Shown piece by piece: positions 10,739-22,280 of a stretch of 64,000 bases of DNA; positions within the stretch are counted from its first letter, which is position 1, and each line of letters opens with the position of its first letter. A program made the position numbers and the translations under genes. The stretch is from Gonatopus flavifemur (taxonomy: Eukaryota; Arthropoda; Insecta; Hymenoptera; Dryinidae). The notes beneath the pieces are model-generated. The model worked only from the letters and a program-made list of their open reading frames with translations, did no database searches and had not been told where the DNA came from. Where the stretch lies: positions 4,764,001 to 4,828,000 of the forward strand of contig JAFFJZ010000017.1 in the NCBI GenBank assembly GCA_018340375.1. The letters run 5' to 3'.

Positions 10739-12391
10739 ACACTGGAAAAAATATTTATTTGTCCTCTCCCAATAAAATATCCATTTGTAGGAATTAAATA
10801 TTAAATGAAACTGAAACTAGCAGACCACTTCTAGCAGACCAGTATCAGAATTTTGGTTTTGACTGTACTTTTGAGTTATCAGGTATTGCCAAAAGAATTC
10901 TGGACAAACGAGGACTGCTGTATGGATGGAAATGGCCAAATCTTATAGATTCCGATGCGCAGAATCGAATGAGATGGGTCTGAACACGTTAAAATATTAT
11001 TTGGAAGAATATTGAGGTTTTGAATGTGGGAAACGTTAGAAACGGTGTCATCGATCGCAGTTTTTTCATGCCTTCTACTAGAAGAGGAAACCTTGGTTTG
11101 CTATTGGTTTTTCTTATAGGATTTCCGATGCTGAATCGGATGGGATGAGTTTCGTAATGGTACGTGATGACCTTCGATAGTTATATGAGGATTGAATCCG
11201 TGGGAAACGGAAAATCCAAGAAACCAGCGGTCATTCGCAATCTTTCTATGCCTTCTACTACTGAGAAAATGAATTTGTGGTTTGCAATCGGTTTTTCTTA
11301 TAGTGTTCCCAATGCTGAATCGAATGAGATCAGTTTCGAGAACACTATAAGAAAAATCAACAGCGAACCAAAAATTCATTTTCTCAGTAGCAGAAGGCAT
11401 GGAAAGATTGCAAGCGACCGCTGGATCCTTCGATTTTCCGTTTCCCTTGGATTCAATCCTCATATAAATATCAAAGATGATCGCGTACCATCGGGGAACT
11501 CATCCCATTCGATTCAGCATCGAAAATCGTATAAGAAAAACCAACAGCGAACCAAAGTTTCCTTTTTTCAGTAATAGAAGGCTTGGAAAAATTGCAAATG
11601 ACCGCTGGTTTCTTTGATTTTCCGTTTCCCTCGGATTCAATCCTCATATAACTATCGAAGATGACCGCGTATCATTACGGAACTGATTTCATCCGATTCA
11701 GCATCGAAAGTCCTATAAGAAACCAAATAGTGAACCACAGTTTCCTTTTCTCAGTAGTAGAAGGCATGGAATGGTTGCAAGTGACCGCTGGTTTCCGTGA
11801 TATTCCGTTTCCCTCCGATTCAATCATCATATACTTATCGAAGATGACCACGTACCATTACGACACTCATCTCATTCGATTCAGCATCGAAAATACTATA
11901 AGAAACACCAATAGCGAACCAAAGTTTCCCTTTCTCAGTAGTAGAGGGCATGGAAAAACTGCGATCGATGACACCGTTTCTAACGTTTCCCACATTCAAA
12001 ACCTCAATATCTCTTCCAAATAAAATTTCATCGTGTTGGGCCCCATCCCATTCAATTCCGCGCACCAAAATCTATAAGATATGGTCATTCTTATTCATAC
12101 AGCAGTCCCCGTTTGTCCAAAATCCCTTTAGGAATACCTGATAACTCAAAAGTACAGTCAAAACCAGAAGTTTGGTAGTGGTCTGCTAGTTTCAGCTTCG
12201 TAAATATTCAATTAGATGTAAATACTGATCACTTGTGGGGAATGAATTATTTGTTCAAGAAGACCAATTTATTTAGGGCAAGCATTCCATCATTTGATTC
12301 GATGAAATATTTCATTAATCCTAAGGAATATTTTATGAACAGAGGACAAATAAACTATTCATTTGGTTGGAAGAAATTGTTCTTTCAGTGT
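10739..12391. mobile_element. CACTGGAAAAAATATTTATTTGTCC MITE interrupted by a foldback element
   Basis: The left end (CACTGGAAAAAATATTTATT then GTCCTCTC) is inverse to GAGGACAAATAAACTATTC...CAGTG at the right. The element at 15253-15490 is an uninterrupted relative of the same family, with matching interior blocks (TGTGGGGAATGA, TTTATTTRGGGMAAGCATTC). This shows that 10803-12200 is an insertion. Confidence 0.75.
10803..12200. mobile_element. Foldback element with repeated internal units and an 8-bp target duplication
   Basis: The ends carry CTGAAACTAGCAGACCACT in inverted orientation (10809 onward; inverse ending near 12196). TAAATATT is present exactly on both sides (10795-10802 and 12201-12208). 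The arms meet near 11345. Inside, a unit of about 170-230 bp recurs in both orientations, with GCATGGAAAGATTGCAA-like, CGTTTCCC-like and TCGATTCAGCATCGAAAA-like blocks. ORFs across it are shadows of the repeats. An 8-9 bp duplication with long modular inverted repeats recalls Drosophila FB and MULE-type foldback elements, but no transposase is present. Confidence 0.8.
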
Positions 12392-12403
12392 ATATCTCCG
12401 GAT

Positions 12404-12520
12404 ATATAAATTGTTCAAGATGCGAGCGAAGCGACCATACGTGGGCCAAGCGAAGTGTGGAGGGATTCAGACTGCTGACTGAAGCAGAGCAGTCAGGGGG
12501 CGGAGCCCTCTGATTTGAAC
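12404..12520 (-). repeat. Fragment of the dispersed GGGCTCC repeat
   Basis: In reverse complement it reads CAGAGGGCTCCGCCCCCTGA, then GCTTCGCTCGCATCTTGAAC. This matches the opening part of the longer copies at 17329 and 61903, but only about 120 bp is kept. Confidence 0.6.
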
Positions 12521-13097
12521 TACATGGAGAAAAGTATATGGGATTGATTACCGTTCGCTCTAATTCTCGTCGCAACTTTACAATAGGAAGTGAGTGATGG
12601 CTCGCGATTTGGTGATCATTACGATGTTAATTTATTGTTCCCATGGCAACGTAAACAGTTTATCGTACTCAATTCGATTTCACATGGCACTCATTACAAT
12701 TTTGAAATATCTGTCACCGAATTACTATTCTTCATAGTAACCGCCACCGTATACTTTTTTCCGTGTATAACTTCCTTTTTTGAGAAGCTATCGCAATGTT
12801 GGAGATACCGACAAAGGATCTGGATACGCAACTTTTTCCAGTATTCATCAAGAATATATCACTTTTTCCTCGTGGTCTTTATGATGATGGAAAATACACA
12901 AATACACATACTCTTACGTAACCATTTACATTCCTGGTGTCATAATAACAAAAAACACAGAGAATTCAATTATGTCCAATGTTATTGTGTATACATGGGA
13001 AAAAGTCTCATGTGGATTCTGCATTGGTTGTTGTCAATTTGACATAACTGCTCATGTTAAATACGATTGGAGTAGACTTTACATCGGAACCAATGTT
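12521..13097. other. Interval without recognised gene
   Basis: It contains a TTTTTTCCGTGTATAAC end motif near 12757-12773, probably one end of a CACGGAAAA-type MITE; no partner was found with confidence. A 150-codon open frame at 12590-13042 shows no recognisable protein. Confidence 0.35.
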
Positions 13098-13479
13098 CAG
13101 AGTGGCCACAGACCGGGAAAACCGGGAAAACCGGGAAAACCGGGAATTATCAGGGAATTTTATTTAACCAGGAATTATCAGGGAAATTTCAGGGAATCTT
13201 CCAAGTGATAAGGGAATTTTTCATTTTCATAGAAATCTTATGTAAAACGCTCTATTTTGATGATTTTTTTCATATAAGGCTCAGAATCTCTAAAATCAGC
13301 TCGAATTGAATTTCGATTCCCATAATTCAATGAAATGTACCAGAAATGATATTGATATGAGCTCTTTATATCAGAAATGAGTCTACCAAATTATTTAGCA
13401 AAATATTTTTTTTATTATAAGAAACTTGATTTACACTCAATTCCCATGCGATGACCCATGCGAACTAACTGGGAATTCA

Positions 13480-13595
13480 CAGAAGGGTACTTACTAGAAG
13501 AATGGGGTACATATTAATTCCTTACATACAACCTGTATCCTGAACAGAAAACTTGCAATAAAATTTCGACATCTTGCGAGGACTAACTACAATTC
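13480..13595 (+). repeat. Dispersed 110-bp core repeat, copy 2
   Basis: GGGTACTTACTAGAAGAATG, CTTACATACAACCTGTATCC, AGAAAACTTGCAATAAAAT and ACATCTTGCGAGGACTAAC appear in the same order and spacing as the other two copies. Confidence 0.55.
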
Positions 13596-13614
13596 GTAAA
13601 AGCGGAAAAAGTAT

Positions 13615-13836
13615 CCGGAGAGAAATGTTACATTACAAATTACTATATTGCTAGCAAGTACGAGACAGACTTTCCTTTATGATGACATTTACTCCAGTAC
13701 TTTCTGAAAAATTACTATATCCGATAGTAGAATATGCAAGGATCCTTCTGTATTATTTATACTATCAGATACAGTAATTTTTCAGAGAGTACCAGAGTAA
13801 ATGTCGGTGTGTTTATAATATAACATTTCTCTCCGT
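13615..13836. mobile_element. CACGGAGAGAAATGTTA palindromic MITE
   Basis: The left CGGAGAGAAATGTTA pairs with TAACATTTCTCTCCGTG at the right. Inside, ATGACATTTACTCCAGTAC and CTGAAAAATTACTATATCC are repeated in inverted form, so most of the element is a stem. A few mismatches indicate moderate age. Confidence 0.65.
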
Positions 13837-14489
13837 GTATAACTTTGTTTGAAACCCACATTCCTTTGTTTCAATGAATTAATGAGTTCAATCAATCTAT
13901 GTCTTTTTTTACTTGACTCAACATTTTTTTCAAAACGACATTCAAGCAAACAGAAACTTCTAAAATTCTTAAAAATATAAACATCTGAATAATTTCAATC
14001 CACAGAATACTTTTCTACAGAAATATGTTTAGGAATCGGAAACTATCTTTGAGATCCGAATTCAAAGCAGTGAATAAGATTATTCCTTTTCATTGTCATA
14101 AAAGGTGTTTTTATATCGACTGAAATTGTTATTGTTCCTGAAACATTTGATAACTCAAAAAACGATGCTGAAATTAGCTCGAGGAAGTAGCTCAAGTACA
14201 GGGCCGTGGCATGACGGAGTAATATAATGTTTAAACTCCTGCTTATGAATACAAAAATCGGGCTACTTTCTCGGACTAATTTCAGCATCGTTTCAAAAAT
14301 TGTTATATTTCTCCCCTCCTGATTCGCTTAAAAATAGAAAATAATAAGTACCTGCATTTTCTTCACAACTGGAATGAGATGCGAGTATTGATTATTTTTC
14401 ATTTTATTCACTTCTACTTGAGAAAGATAGACACAGAAATTCAGGATCTATTAATTATGTATAGAGAGAAATGGATGCCGTTGAGCTGT

Positions 14490-14697
14490 GCACTGGAAAA
14501 AAATCACTACTTCAGATAAAGAAACCGTTTCTTCCAATAGAGACAAAGGAATATCCTCCCAATTTCATGTATATTTTATTGTATCGGTGACCATTCAATC
14601 GAATCGATAAATCATATTTTGGAACAAACAAATATACATTTGAATGAGAGAAATATTTCCTTTCCACTATTGGAAAGAATGATTTTTTTGTCCAAAG
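14490..14697. mobile_element. CACTGGAAAAAAATCA palindromic MITE
   Basis: CACTGGAAAAAAATCACT at the left is matched by AATGATTTTTTTGTCCAAAG at the right (inverse, several mismatches). The CTTCCAATAGAG and CCACTATTGGAAAG blocks inside also pair. Confidence 0.5.
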
Positions 14698-15252
14698 TAA
14701 TTTTCTCCCACAAGTCTACAATGAGATATTGAAAGCGAAAAAACTACCAGACAGCGCAAGAATACTTAAAGAATTCATTTGGCGTTTTTGAATGGTCCCC
14801 GTTATGTCTGCATCCAATGAACGCTTTGAGAATTGATTCCATTCAAACCAGTGTTTCCACAACGGGATTTCTCTCTTCATTTGATTGGGCTATCTAGTTA
14901 ATGCAAGGTCGTGATTGGTCAATTTTCTTAGAAAGAGGGATCATGGGGAAACACTGATTCGAACTGAATTTTCGATTAATTCTCTTTGAATATCATGAGT
15001 TCATAAGCTGTTCATTTGATGCAGCCATTAACGGCAGTTCATATGGAATTATAGCGTGCTGTTTGGACCTGTATGTTGAAATGAATGTTAATCGTTCAGC
15101 ACATGATTCTCCAATTGACTATGTATAGTATGATATCCGCAAAAAATACTGAGAAAGTTGAATTGTTTTTCATTTGGGTTATTCTAGATCCAATCACTGA
15201 TTTGTTTCCAATAAATAATTAGAACTTGAACAGCATATATCATTCAAGTTCC

Positions 15253-15490
15253 ACTGAAAAAAATATTTATTTGTCCTCTCTTCGTAAAAATTATTTTTAG
15301 AAATCAAGTATTCAATTTGATACAGAAATTGATGATGTGTGGGGAATGAGTTCTTTATTTTGAAGATGAATTTATTTGGGGAAAGCATTCTGTTATTTGA
15401 TTTGATTGAATATTTCATCAATCCCAAAAAATGTACTATGGAGAGAAGAAGAATAAACTATTTATTTGGCGAGAAGGAATTTTTTCAGTG
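15253..15490. mobile_element. CACTGAAAAAAATATTTATTTGTCC MITE, uninterrupted copy
   Basis: The ends CACTGAAAAAAATATTTATT and, inverted, CACTGAAAAAATTCCTTCTC bound about 240 bp. It aligns block by block with both sides of the split copy at 10739-12391 and so acts as the empty-site reference for the foldback insertion. Confidence 0.7.
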
Positions 15491-16532
15491 GATATGAATA
15501 CGGATACATATTCCAAAAGATAATTACCAATGTTTAGTTTCATTCCAAACTTCATATAAAGAAGTAGAAGAGCCTTCGAATCAATTGTGGGAATTCAAAG
15601 AAATCGTTTCTTCCGTCATAATTAGTGACATTACAAAACTAAACTCAGGGCATTAATAAGTACAAATGTGTATCACAGATTGATAAGGATTTGATGAAAT
15701 ATTTTCTGTGATGAATTGATGGACTCGTTCTGATCAAAGACTCTTTCTGTCAGTATGATATTTTCCTTGGTCCCCTTGGAATAATATTTTTTTCGTAGTA
15801 CCTATATGCGTAATATCTCCATGAATTAACTTTCATTGAAAATGGTTTACTTGCAACAATTATATAATTCTCTCAAATATAAGTCTCCACAGTTCCACCC
15901 GAATCAAACCAATTCTTATATGGAGACCGAATAATCTTTCACTTCAAGAAATCTATTGCTATTCATATCCTGTGTTTCATTAATTCAAGCGAAGGCATTA
16001 AAACATCGAAGATCTTGTGATGGATATTTGCATTTTTTATAAAATAATGTGTTCTGATTTTCTTTATCAAAATCATGTCATAAGATTTCGATTCTCGATT
16101 CTGAGGTAGTGGAATATTGTATACAATCACTATTGTATTGTATTGTATTCTTTGAACTATAGTTCAATTTTATTTATCATCAATTGAATGGATAATATGA
16201 TTTCTTGATGGGAAACATAAGAGGTATGTCTTATTTTTATTCCAGAACTGGAGAAAGACTCAGTGTACTTGAATGGGTCCAGATTATGGTGAATAACTTG
16301 CGAAAAAAGTTGAATACCGAAATATCAGGGAAAAATGCGCGAATAGTCCTGGAAAACCTGGAAGTATCAGGGAATTTCGTCAGCCTTTTTTTGTGACCAC
16401 CCTGCAATAGCATTCAAAAGTGCTATTATGGAACTTTGCTCGGTGTGTCCGTTTTCCAAGGAACAGGGGTGGCGAATTAAAATGACCCAATGAGAAATTC
16501 TAGTAGTTTATCAGCAGTAAAGATTGTTCCTG

Positions 16533-16863
16533 CACGGAAAGAACTCTGAAGCTACCGTAGTATGTGAGCCTGTCGCACTATAGTAGCTTGGCTGCCCACA
16601 TACGAGCGTAGTGCCGCTGTGTACCAAAGTTGATTCGACAGTCAGTCAATGTGGTATGACGAAGCGCCGAACTGAATTTGCTCCTGAGCCATACCATCGT
16701 GGTATTACACGGGAGCAAATTCAGTTCAGCGCTTCGTCATACCACATTGGCTGACTGTCGAATCAACTTTGGTACACAGCGGCACTACGCTCGTATGCGG
16801 GCAGCCAAGCTACTATAGTGCGACAGGCTCACATACTACGGTAGCTTCAGAGTTCTTTCCGTG
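16533..16863. mobile_element. Near-perfect 331-bp hairpin element, CACGGAAAG ends
   Basis: Two arms of about 154 bp (from CACGGAAAGAACTCTGAAGC inward) are inverse with only about four mismatches by eye and a loop of roughly 23 bp. The composition (CpG-bearing, GC near 50%) differs sharply from the AT-rich surroundings. No ORF. The end motif ties it to the CACGGAAAA MITE group. Its arm identity makes it one of the youngest elements in the window. Confidence 0.85.
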
Positions 16864-17328
16864 TACGTTCTCTTATTGTTGGTTTCTTTCATTGGAACCG
16901 TACTGAATGTTCAATATTAATGTTGCTTAAGTTTGACTCGTTTATTGGAACGAATTAGTGATTGAATGAGGAAATACTCAACTGTTCGAGACCCAAAACT
17001 TTGCAGTAATCCTTTTGAGCGATGTTCTCAGTTCCAAAGAGTCAATTTGAAAAGTCAGATAACGAACATTCATCAGCTTTTGTGGGTTTGAGTTTCGTTT
17101 TGTTTGTACAAACGATTTGAACTTCAGCAACATCAATATTTCAAGTATCACACCAGTATTTCCTTTCCAGCCCAAGATTTTTCATAACTATGACAATTAG
17201 AAAGGAATATCCAATCAGTTTTCACGTCAGCATGTGATAAATTTCTATGGTTATGGTTCAAAATATAATATGAACATATCCTTCATCAATAAATCTATCA
17301 TGAGCCGATCACTGACTCTGCAAAACAA
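16864..17328. other. Interval without recognised gene
   Basis: AT-rich, non-repetitive. A 65-codon minus-strand frame (16978-17175) is not recognised. No splice-bounded exon was found. Confidence 0.4.
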
Positions 17329-18331
17329 AGGAAACCAGAGGGCTCCACCCCCTGACTGCTCCGCTTCGCTCAGCAGTCCGACCACCTTCACAATTCGCTT
17401 CGCTCATTTTGAGTGGATCGTATCTCACATATGCTCGCTCCGCTCGCATTTTGAACAATTCAGATATCCGGGGATATATGAAAAGGCACTCATCGGTTTT
17501 TCACTCAATTGAGAAACTTTGTAAATGTTTCTTTGGATTATTCAGAAAGCCTGAAACTTATTGCCTACCATCTCCAAATGATTCAGAAACATGTACCTGG
17601 AGAACTGCAGAATTTCAACTGTCATTGAGGCGTCATAAGCGTAACGAAGAGTTATTCAGGCGTAATTTAGAAATGAATCGGAATATTTTCAGGCTTCGCT
17701 TGTTTCAATAGCTACATCCTGCACTTTTGGATTCTCCCTAGTGCGCAGTTGTCATAACGTCAACCAGCTCTTGAAGAGTCTTTGGATGCAGTAAAGCTTA
17801 CACGGGGAGATCGAAATTATTATTTTCCTTCAAAATTTGAGCCCAGATTTTAAATCAGCACCCTTGGGAGTCCCCAGAACCCGTGTTAAATACAATAATA
17901 TAATTTTGTTCATTGGAGCCAGAATGACTATATTCACGTGTCCCATATTGGATTCGCCATGCTGGATTCATTTTGTGACGTCAGATTTGGGTTCCTCACC
18001 CTCCAAAACCCCTAGGACCCATGTTTCATATAAATCTGTCCACAAATGCGAAGTTGACTAAATTCACGTCCCCCATCTTGAATTCGTTTTTCAACGTCAG
18101 ATTCGAATTTCTCACCCTCCAAAACCCCAAGGACTCATGTTTCATATAAATCTGTCCACAAATGCGAAGTTGACTAAATTCACGTCGACCATCCTGAATC
18201 CGCTATCTTGATTTCGGGATTTGACCCCAGAGTCAAATTCAGCACTCTCGAAAACCCCTAGAACCCATGTTTCTGAATCCTTCGATTCAAGCCAAGATAA
18301 CGAATATTCAAAGACTGCGGAGAAAATGACA
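17329..18331 (+). repeat. Dispersed 1-kb repeat, copy A
   Basis: Starts with CCAGAGGGCTCCACCCCCTG and GCTCGCTCCGCTCGCATTTT, passes through GTGCGCAGTTGTCATAACG, and ends in tandem units of about 122 bp containing CTCACCCTCCAAAACCCC and TCTGTCCACAAATGCGAAGT. It aligns end to end with 61903-62848. No intact ORF or RT motif is visible, so the class (LINE tail, Helitron-like or other) is unresolved. It stops at the TATA where the first DD41D transposon begins. Confidence 0.7.
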
Positions 18332-18335
18332 TATA

Positions 18336-20366
18336 CAGGGTGGGGCATTTAAAGTGTCGCGGGCGTTTTTTCCAAAAATCAAGTGAGATACGAGAAAATT
18401 TCTCGGACAAAAGTTGTAGGGTACTGAGGGGGACATCCGATGGTGGCCTTGGCTTTGACCTCAAATCTCATCTTCAAGGGCATTCTGAGATCAACTCTTG
18501 TTTTTTAAATAGCATCTCATATTTTTCACTGCAGATTTGGATTCTAGGTCAAAAACCAAGAAACTTTTGTCTGAACCATTTTCCTGAAATCCGCAAAAAT
18601 GGCGCTCTAATCGATATTGTTCCATTTTGAATCTGACATTCGAATAACTCGAAAACGAAGGGTCTTGCAAAAGAATGTTTCGTACAAAAGTTGTCAATAC
18701 ACAACACATTTCAATCGTCTACATTACCACCATTCAGAGCTCACGCGATGTAAACAAACGACGGGGTTCAGTGAAAATTCACGATTTTGAAAGTCAGTTT
18801 GTCAGTTACATTTGATTATTACTTGGTTTATGACAAATTGAAAATCATGGATATCCGATACACGGTTTCTGAAAAGATCGATATGATCTACATTTACGGT
18901 GAAGTGCATAAGAACCCCAGACAAGCATATGACTTGTATGCAGAACGATTTCCTGAAAGAACAACGCCATCCATCAGGTATTTTCAACGCATTACAAAAT
19001 TATTCTCAGAAACGGGAAGTGTTACAAGGGAAAAACGACATCGGATGAGAACTGTTAGCGGAGAAAATGCGGAAGGCAATGTACTAGCTGCAGTAGCCAA
19101 TAATCCACACGTGAGCTCTCGTGAAATTGAACTCCATTCGGGAATTTCTCGAAGAAGTGTTCTTCGAATACTGAAACGTCACAAATTCCATCCGTATCAC
19201 ATTTGTTTGCATCAAGACCTTCACGGTGATGATTTCGAAAATCGTGTACAGTTTTGTCGATGGGGTCTAGCGCGTATGCACAATAACAACTTCATCAACA
19301 TATTATTTTCTGATGAGTCGACGTTCACCAATCATGGTCAAGTAAATCGACATAATATGCATTACTGGGCGACAGAAAATCCAAGATGGTTACGTCAAGT
19401 AGAGCATCAAAGACAATGGGCTGTGAATGTTTGATGTGGTATTTTCCGATCTTGAGTAATTGGACCGTACTTCATTGCAGATACGCTAAATGGAGAGAAG
19501 TACAGACATTTCTCAGATCAAGTACTTCCAACATTACTTGAAGACATACCTATTCAGGAACGATTGAATATGTGGTATCAACACGATGGTTGTCCATCCC
19601 ATTATGCAGTCACAGCTCGAGAAATATTGGACAGAGATTATCCTGGACGATGGATAGGACGTCGTGGACCAGTTCATTGGCCTGCCCGTTCTCCGGATCT
19701 TACTTGTCCAGATTTTTTTTTATGGGGATACATAAAAGATACAGTTTATCAACAAGCACCGACTACACCTGAGAATATGCGTCAACGAATCATCAATGCA
19801 TGCGCGAGCATCAATGAAGATATTTTAGCACGATTCAGCAATCTTTTGTAAAACGTTTTGAAATGTGTATTGAAGTCGAAGGCCATCATTTTGAGCATCT
19901 ACTGCATTAAAATTATCCAAGTGATGTAGACGATTGAAATGTGTTGTGTTTTGTCTGTTATACCCCATCACCTCCGTTTCAGTTCAAGGGGTCCCCCTTG
20001 GAATCAGACAACTTTTGTCCGAAACATTCTCCTCCAAGACCCTTCTTTTTCGAGTTATTCTAATGTCAGATTCAGTATGGAACAATATCGATTAGAGCGC
20101 CATCTTTGCGGATTTCAGGAAAATGGTTCAGACAAAAGTTTCTTGGTTTTTGACCTAGAATCCAAATCTGCAGTAAAAAATATGAGATGCTATTTAAAAA
20201 ACAAGAGTTGACCTCAGAATGCCCTTGAAGATGAGATTTGAGGTCAAAGCCAAGGCCACCATCGGATGTCCCCCTCGATACCCTACAATTTTTGTCCGAA
20301 AAATTTTCTCGTATCTCATTTTATTTTTGGAAAAAACGCCCGCGACACTTTAAATGCTCCACCCTG
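18336..20366 (+). mobile_element. DD41D Tc1/mariner-type transposon, copy 1 (family A)
   Basis: The ends CAGGGTGGGGCATTTAAAGT and, inverted, CAGGGTGGAGCATTTAAAGT bound the element. The inverted repeats are long, about 400 bp, with an extra block of about 55 bp on the right arm near 19960-20015. TATA stands on both sides. It is nearly identical to 36610-38641. The transposase gene inside is broken. Confidence 0.85.
18848..19913 (+). pseudogene. DD41D transposase pseudogene, family A
   Basis: The frame starts at MDIRYTVSEK (an in-frame ATG also exists at 18787). It encodes an N-terminal helix-turn-helix region including SSREIELHSGISRRSVLRIL, then the DDE/D catalytic core: LFSDESTF, RHNMHYW, WYQHDGCP and WPARSPDLTCPDFFLWGY. 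The second and third catalytic Asp are separated by 41 residues. Two TGA codons interrupt the frame around 19432-19458, and a 1-bp deletion relative to the copy at 37066-38190 shifts the frame near 19834. It therefore cannot make full-length transposase, although the catalytic residues are present. The product would cut and paste the element by binding its terminal repeats. Confidence 0.85.
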
Positions 20367-20978
20367 TATACGAGGTGAGGCATTTATCTTGAGACAACGA
20401 AATATCTCGGTGGGATCATCTTTTATTGAAAAATGTTCCATCCAAAAGTTGTAGGGTGTCAAAGGGGCTATCTAACAGTGACCTTGGGAATGTCCTTGAT
20501 CTCGATCTCCAAAGTCATTTGAAGGTCAAGTTCAAAATTTCAAATGGGACCCTCTCTATTTGACCCCGGGAATGAAAAGAGCGGAAAATTTTACGTCGAG
20601 ATATGACCTTGACCTCAAGGTCGGGGCAATACCAAGGTGATTCCAAGGTCAAAAAAAGAGAAATTTCATCATACGAGAGGTGTTGTGCAACACGGAGGCT
20701 GGAACAGGCAGGACCTTGAAATGACCTTGACCTTCAAGGTCGTTTAGAGGTCACCTTAGAAATTAAACGGGTCCGTTATCGAACGAGTTTGTTTTTGTCT
20801 TGTTACCGTGGGTCGGGCTGCTTGTTTTCGGTGAGTCCCCTCACCTCTCACCGTTTTGAATGGTTTTTTTGTTTGGAATAAACTTATTCCAACAAATGCT
20901 CAAATTGGTCACCCTCAACTCCAATGCATTTGTTGATCCGTAAGTTCGTTCAAGTTTACGGAATTTTGTTGAATTCCA

Positions 20979-21968
20979 TTGAAACCCCGCTGTACCGAAA
21001 GTGAACGTGCTAGGAATGTTCATATCGCTGTTACACTCCATGCTGAACGTTTTCCGAACAACGCGCGATGTGTGGGAAACAGAAAAAGAGTCCGTCGCAA
21101 CACAGTTACTGGATTCGACAATGAAATTGCTGTATTAGCTGCAGTGAATGCCGATCCTCATGTCAGCATTCGAGAAATCGAACATGATTCTGGAATTTCG
21201 CAACGTAGTGTATGCAGGATGTTGAGAAAACAAAAATATCACCTCTACCACATTTCATCGTATCAAGAAATCCATGGTAATGATTTTCAAAACCGAATTA
21301 TTTTTTGCCAATGGGCACGTCAACAAATCCAATTAGATCCTGATTCCCTTGCTAAAGTGCTATTTTCGGACGAGTCCTCTTTTACCAACCATGGCACGGT
21401 TAATAGGCATAACATGCACTACTGGAGTAATGAAAATCCACATTGGTTACGTCAAGTCGAACATCAACGTCAATGGTCTGTGAATGTTTGGTGTAGGATA
21501 ATTGATGACCACGGTGTGGATCCACACTTCATTGAGGGTCACTTGAACGGCGGAAAATACCGTGATTTTTTGGAAAACCAACTTCCGCTTGTACTTGAAG
21601 ACGTAACGTTAGCTGTGAGGCAACAAATGTGGTCTCAACACGATGGATGTCCAGCGTATTATTCCCAAGTTGCTCGTCAAGTTTTAGATCGCGAGTTCAA
21701 TGGACGCTGGATCGGTAGGAGTGGTCCAGTAAATTGGCCAGCAAGATCGCCAAACCTCACCTCGCCAGACTTTTTTTTATGGGGTTACTTGAAGAGCGAA
21801 GTTTACAAACAAGTGCCAACATCTCGAGGAAACATGATACAGCGGATCAAGGATGCTTGTGCCAAAATACCACCCAAAATGCTTCGAAGTTGTGTACGAT
21901 CTTCTGAAGTACGGATCAATAAGTGCATTGAAGTTGAAGGTCACCAATTTGAACATTTATTGAAATAA
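20979..21968 (+). pseudogene. DD41D transposase, family B, N-terminally damaged
   Basis: An open frame of 329 codons. Visible: second helix-turn-helix SIREIEHDSGISQRSVCRML, LFSDESSF, RHNMHYW, WSQHDGCPAYY and WPARSPNLTSPDFFLWGY, with 41 residues between the second and third catalytic Asp. Three features argue against function. The first helix-turn-helix is missing and the N-terminus is atypical; WCGI has become WCRI; SPDLT has become SPNLT. The DNA just upstream (about 20880-20940) is an inverted copy of the last codons of this same gene, which explains the lost 5' end. The frame itself is free of stops. Confidence 0.75.
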
Positions 21969-22280
21969 CTTGATTTCAAATAAAACAAGCATCCAAAATT
22001 CTGAGAGGCAAGAGGACTCACCGAAAACAAGCACCCCGACCCACGGTCACAAGACAAAAACAAACTCGTTTAATTTCTAAGGTGACCTCCAAACGACCTT
22101 GAAGGTCAAGGTCATTTCAAGGTCCTGCCTGTTCCAGCCTCCGTGCTGCACAACACCTTTCGTATGACAAAATTTCTTTCCTTTTGACCTTGGAATCATC
22201 TTGGTATTGTCCCGACCTTTAGGTCAAGGTCATATCTCGACCTAAAATTTTCAGCTCTTTTCATTCCCGGGGTCAAATAG

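Larger units (their letters stand above)
13098..16404. mobile_element. Non-autonomous hAT-like element, CAGRGTGGYCACA ends
   Basis: The left end CAGAGTGGCCACAGACC pairs with the inverse of TTGTGACCACCCTG at the right. CCGGGAAAA-type units follow the left end (four copies at 13112-13145) and GTATCAGGGAATTTCG precedes the right end. No convincing 8-bp target duplication was found. The 3.3-kb interior has no transposase and hosts smaller elements at 13480, 13615, 14490 and 15253. Confidence 0.55.

Noticed and set aside
11101..12068. Several ORFs of 77-136 codons with similar peptides on both strands
   Set aside because: They are translations of the inverted modular repeats of the foldback element; the similarity is at the DNA level and reading frames mirror each other.
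12590..13042. 150-codon plus-strand frame
   Set aside because: Composition follows the AT-rich DNA and it crosses a probable MITE end (TTTTTTCCGTG).
13090..16412. 8-bp duplication for the hAT-like element at 13098-16404
   Set aside because: CCAATGTT and CAATAGCA share only CAAT when shifted, which is not convincing.
16533..16863. Micro-RNA precursor
   Set aside because: The stem is far longer than a miRNA precursor and has transposon-type ends; a hairpin MITE is the simpler reading.
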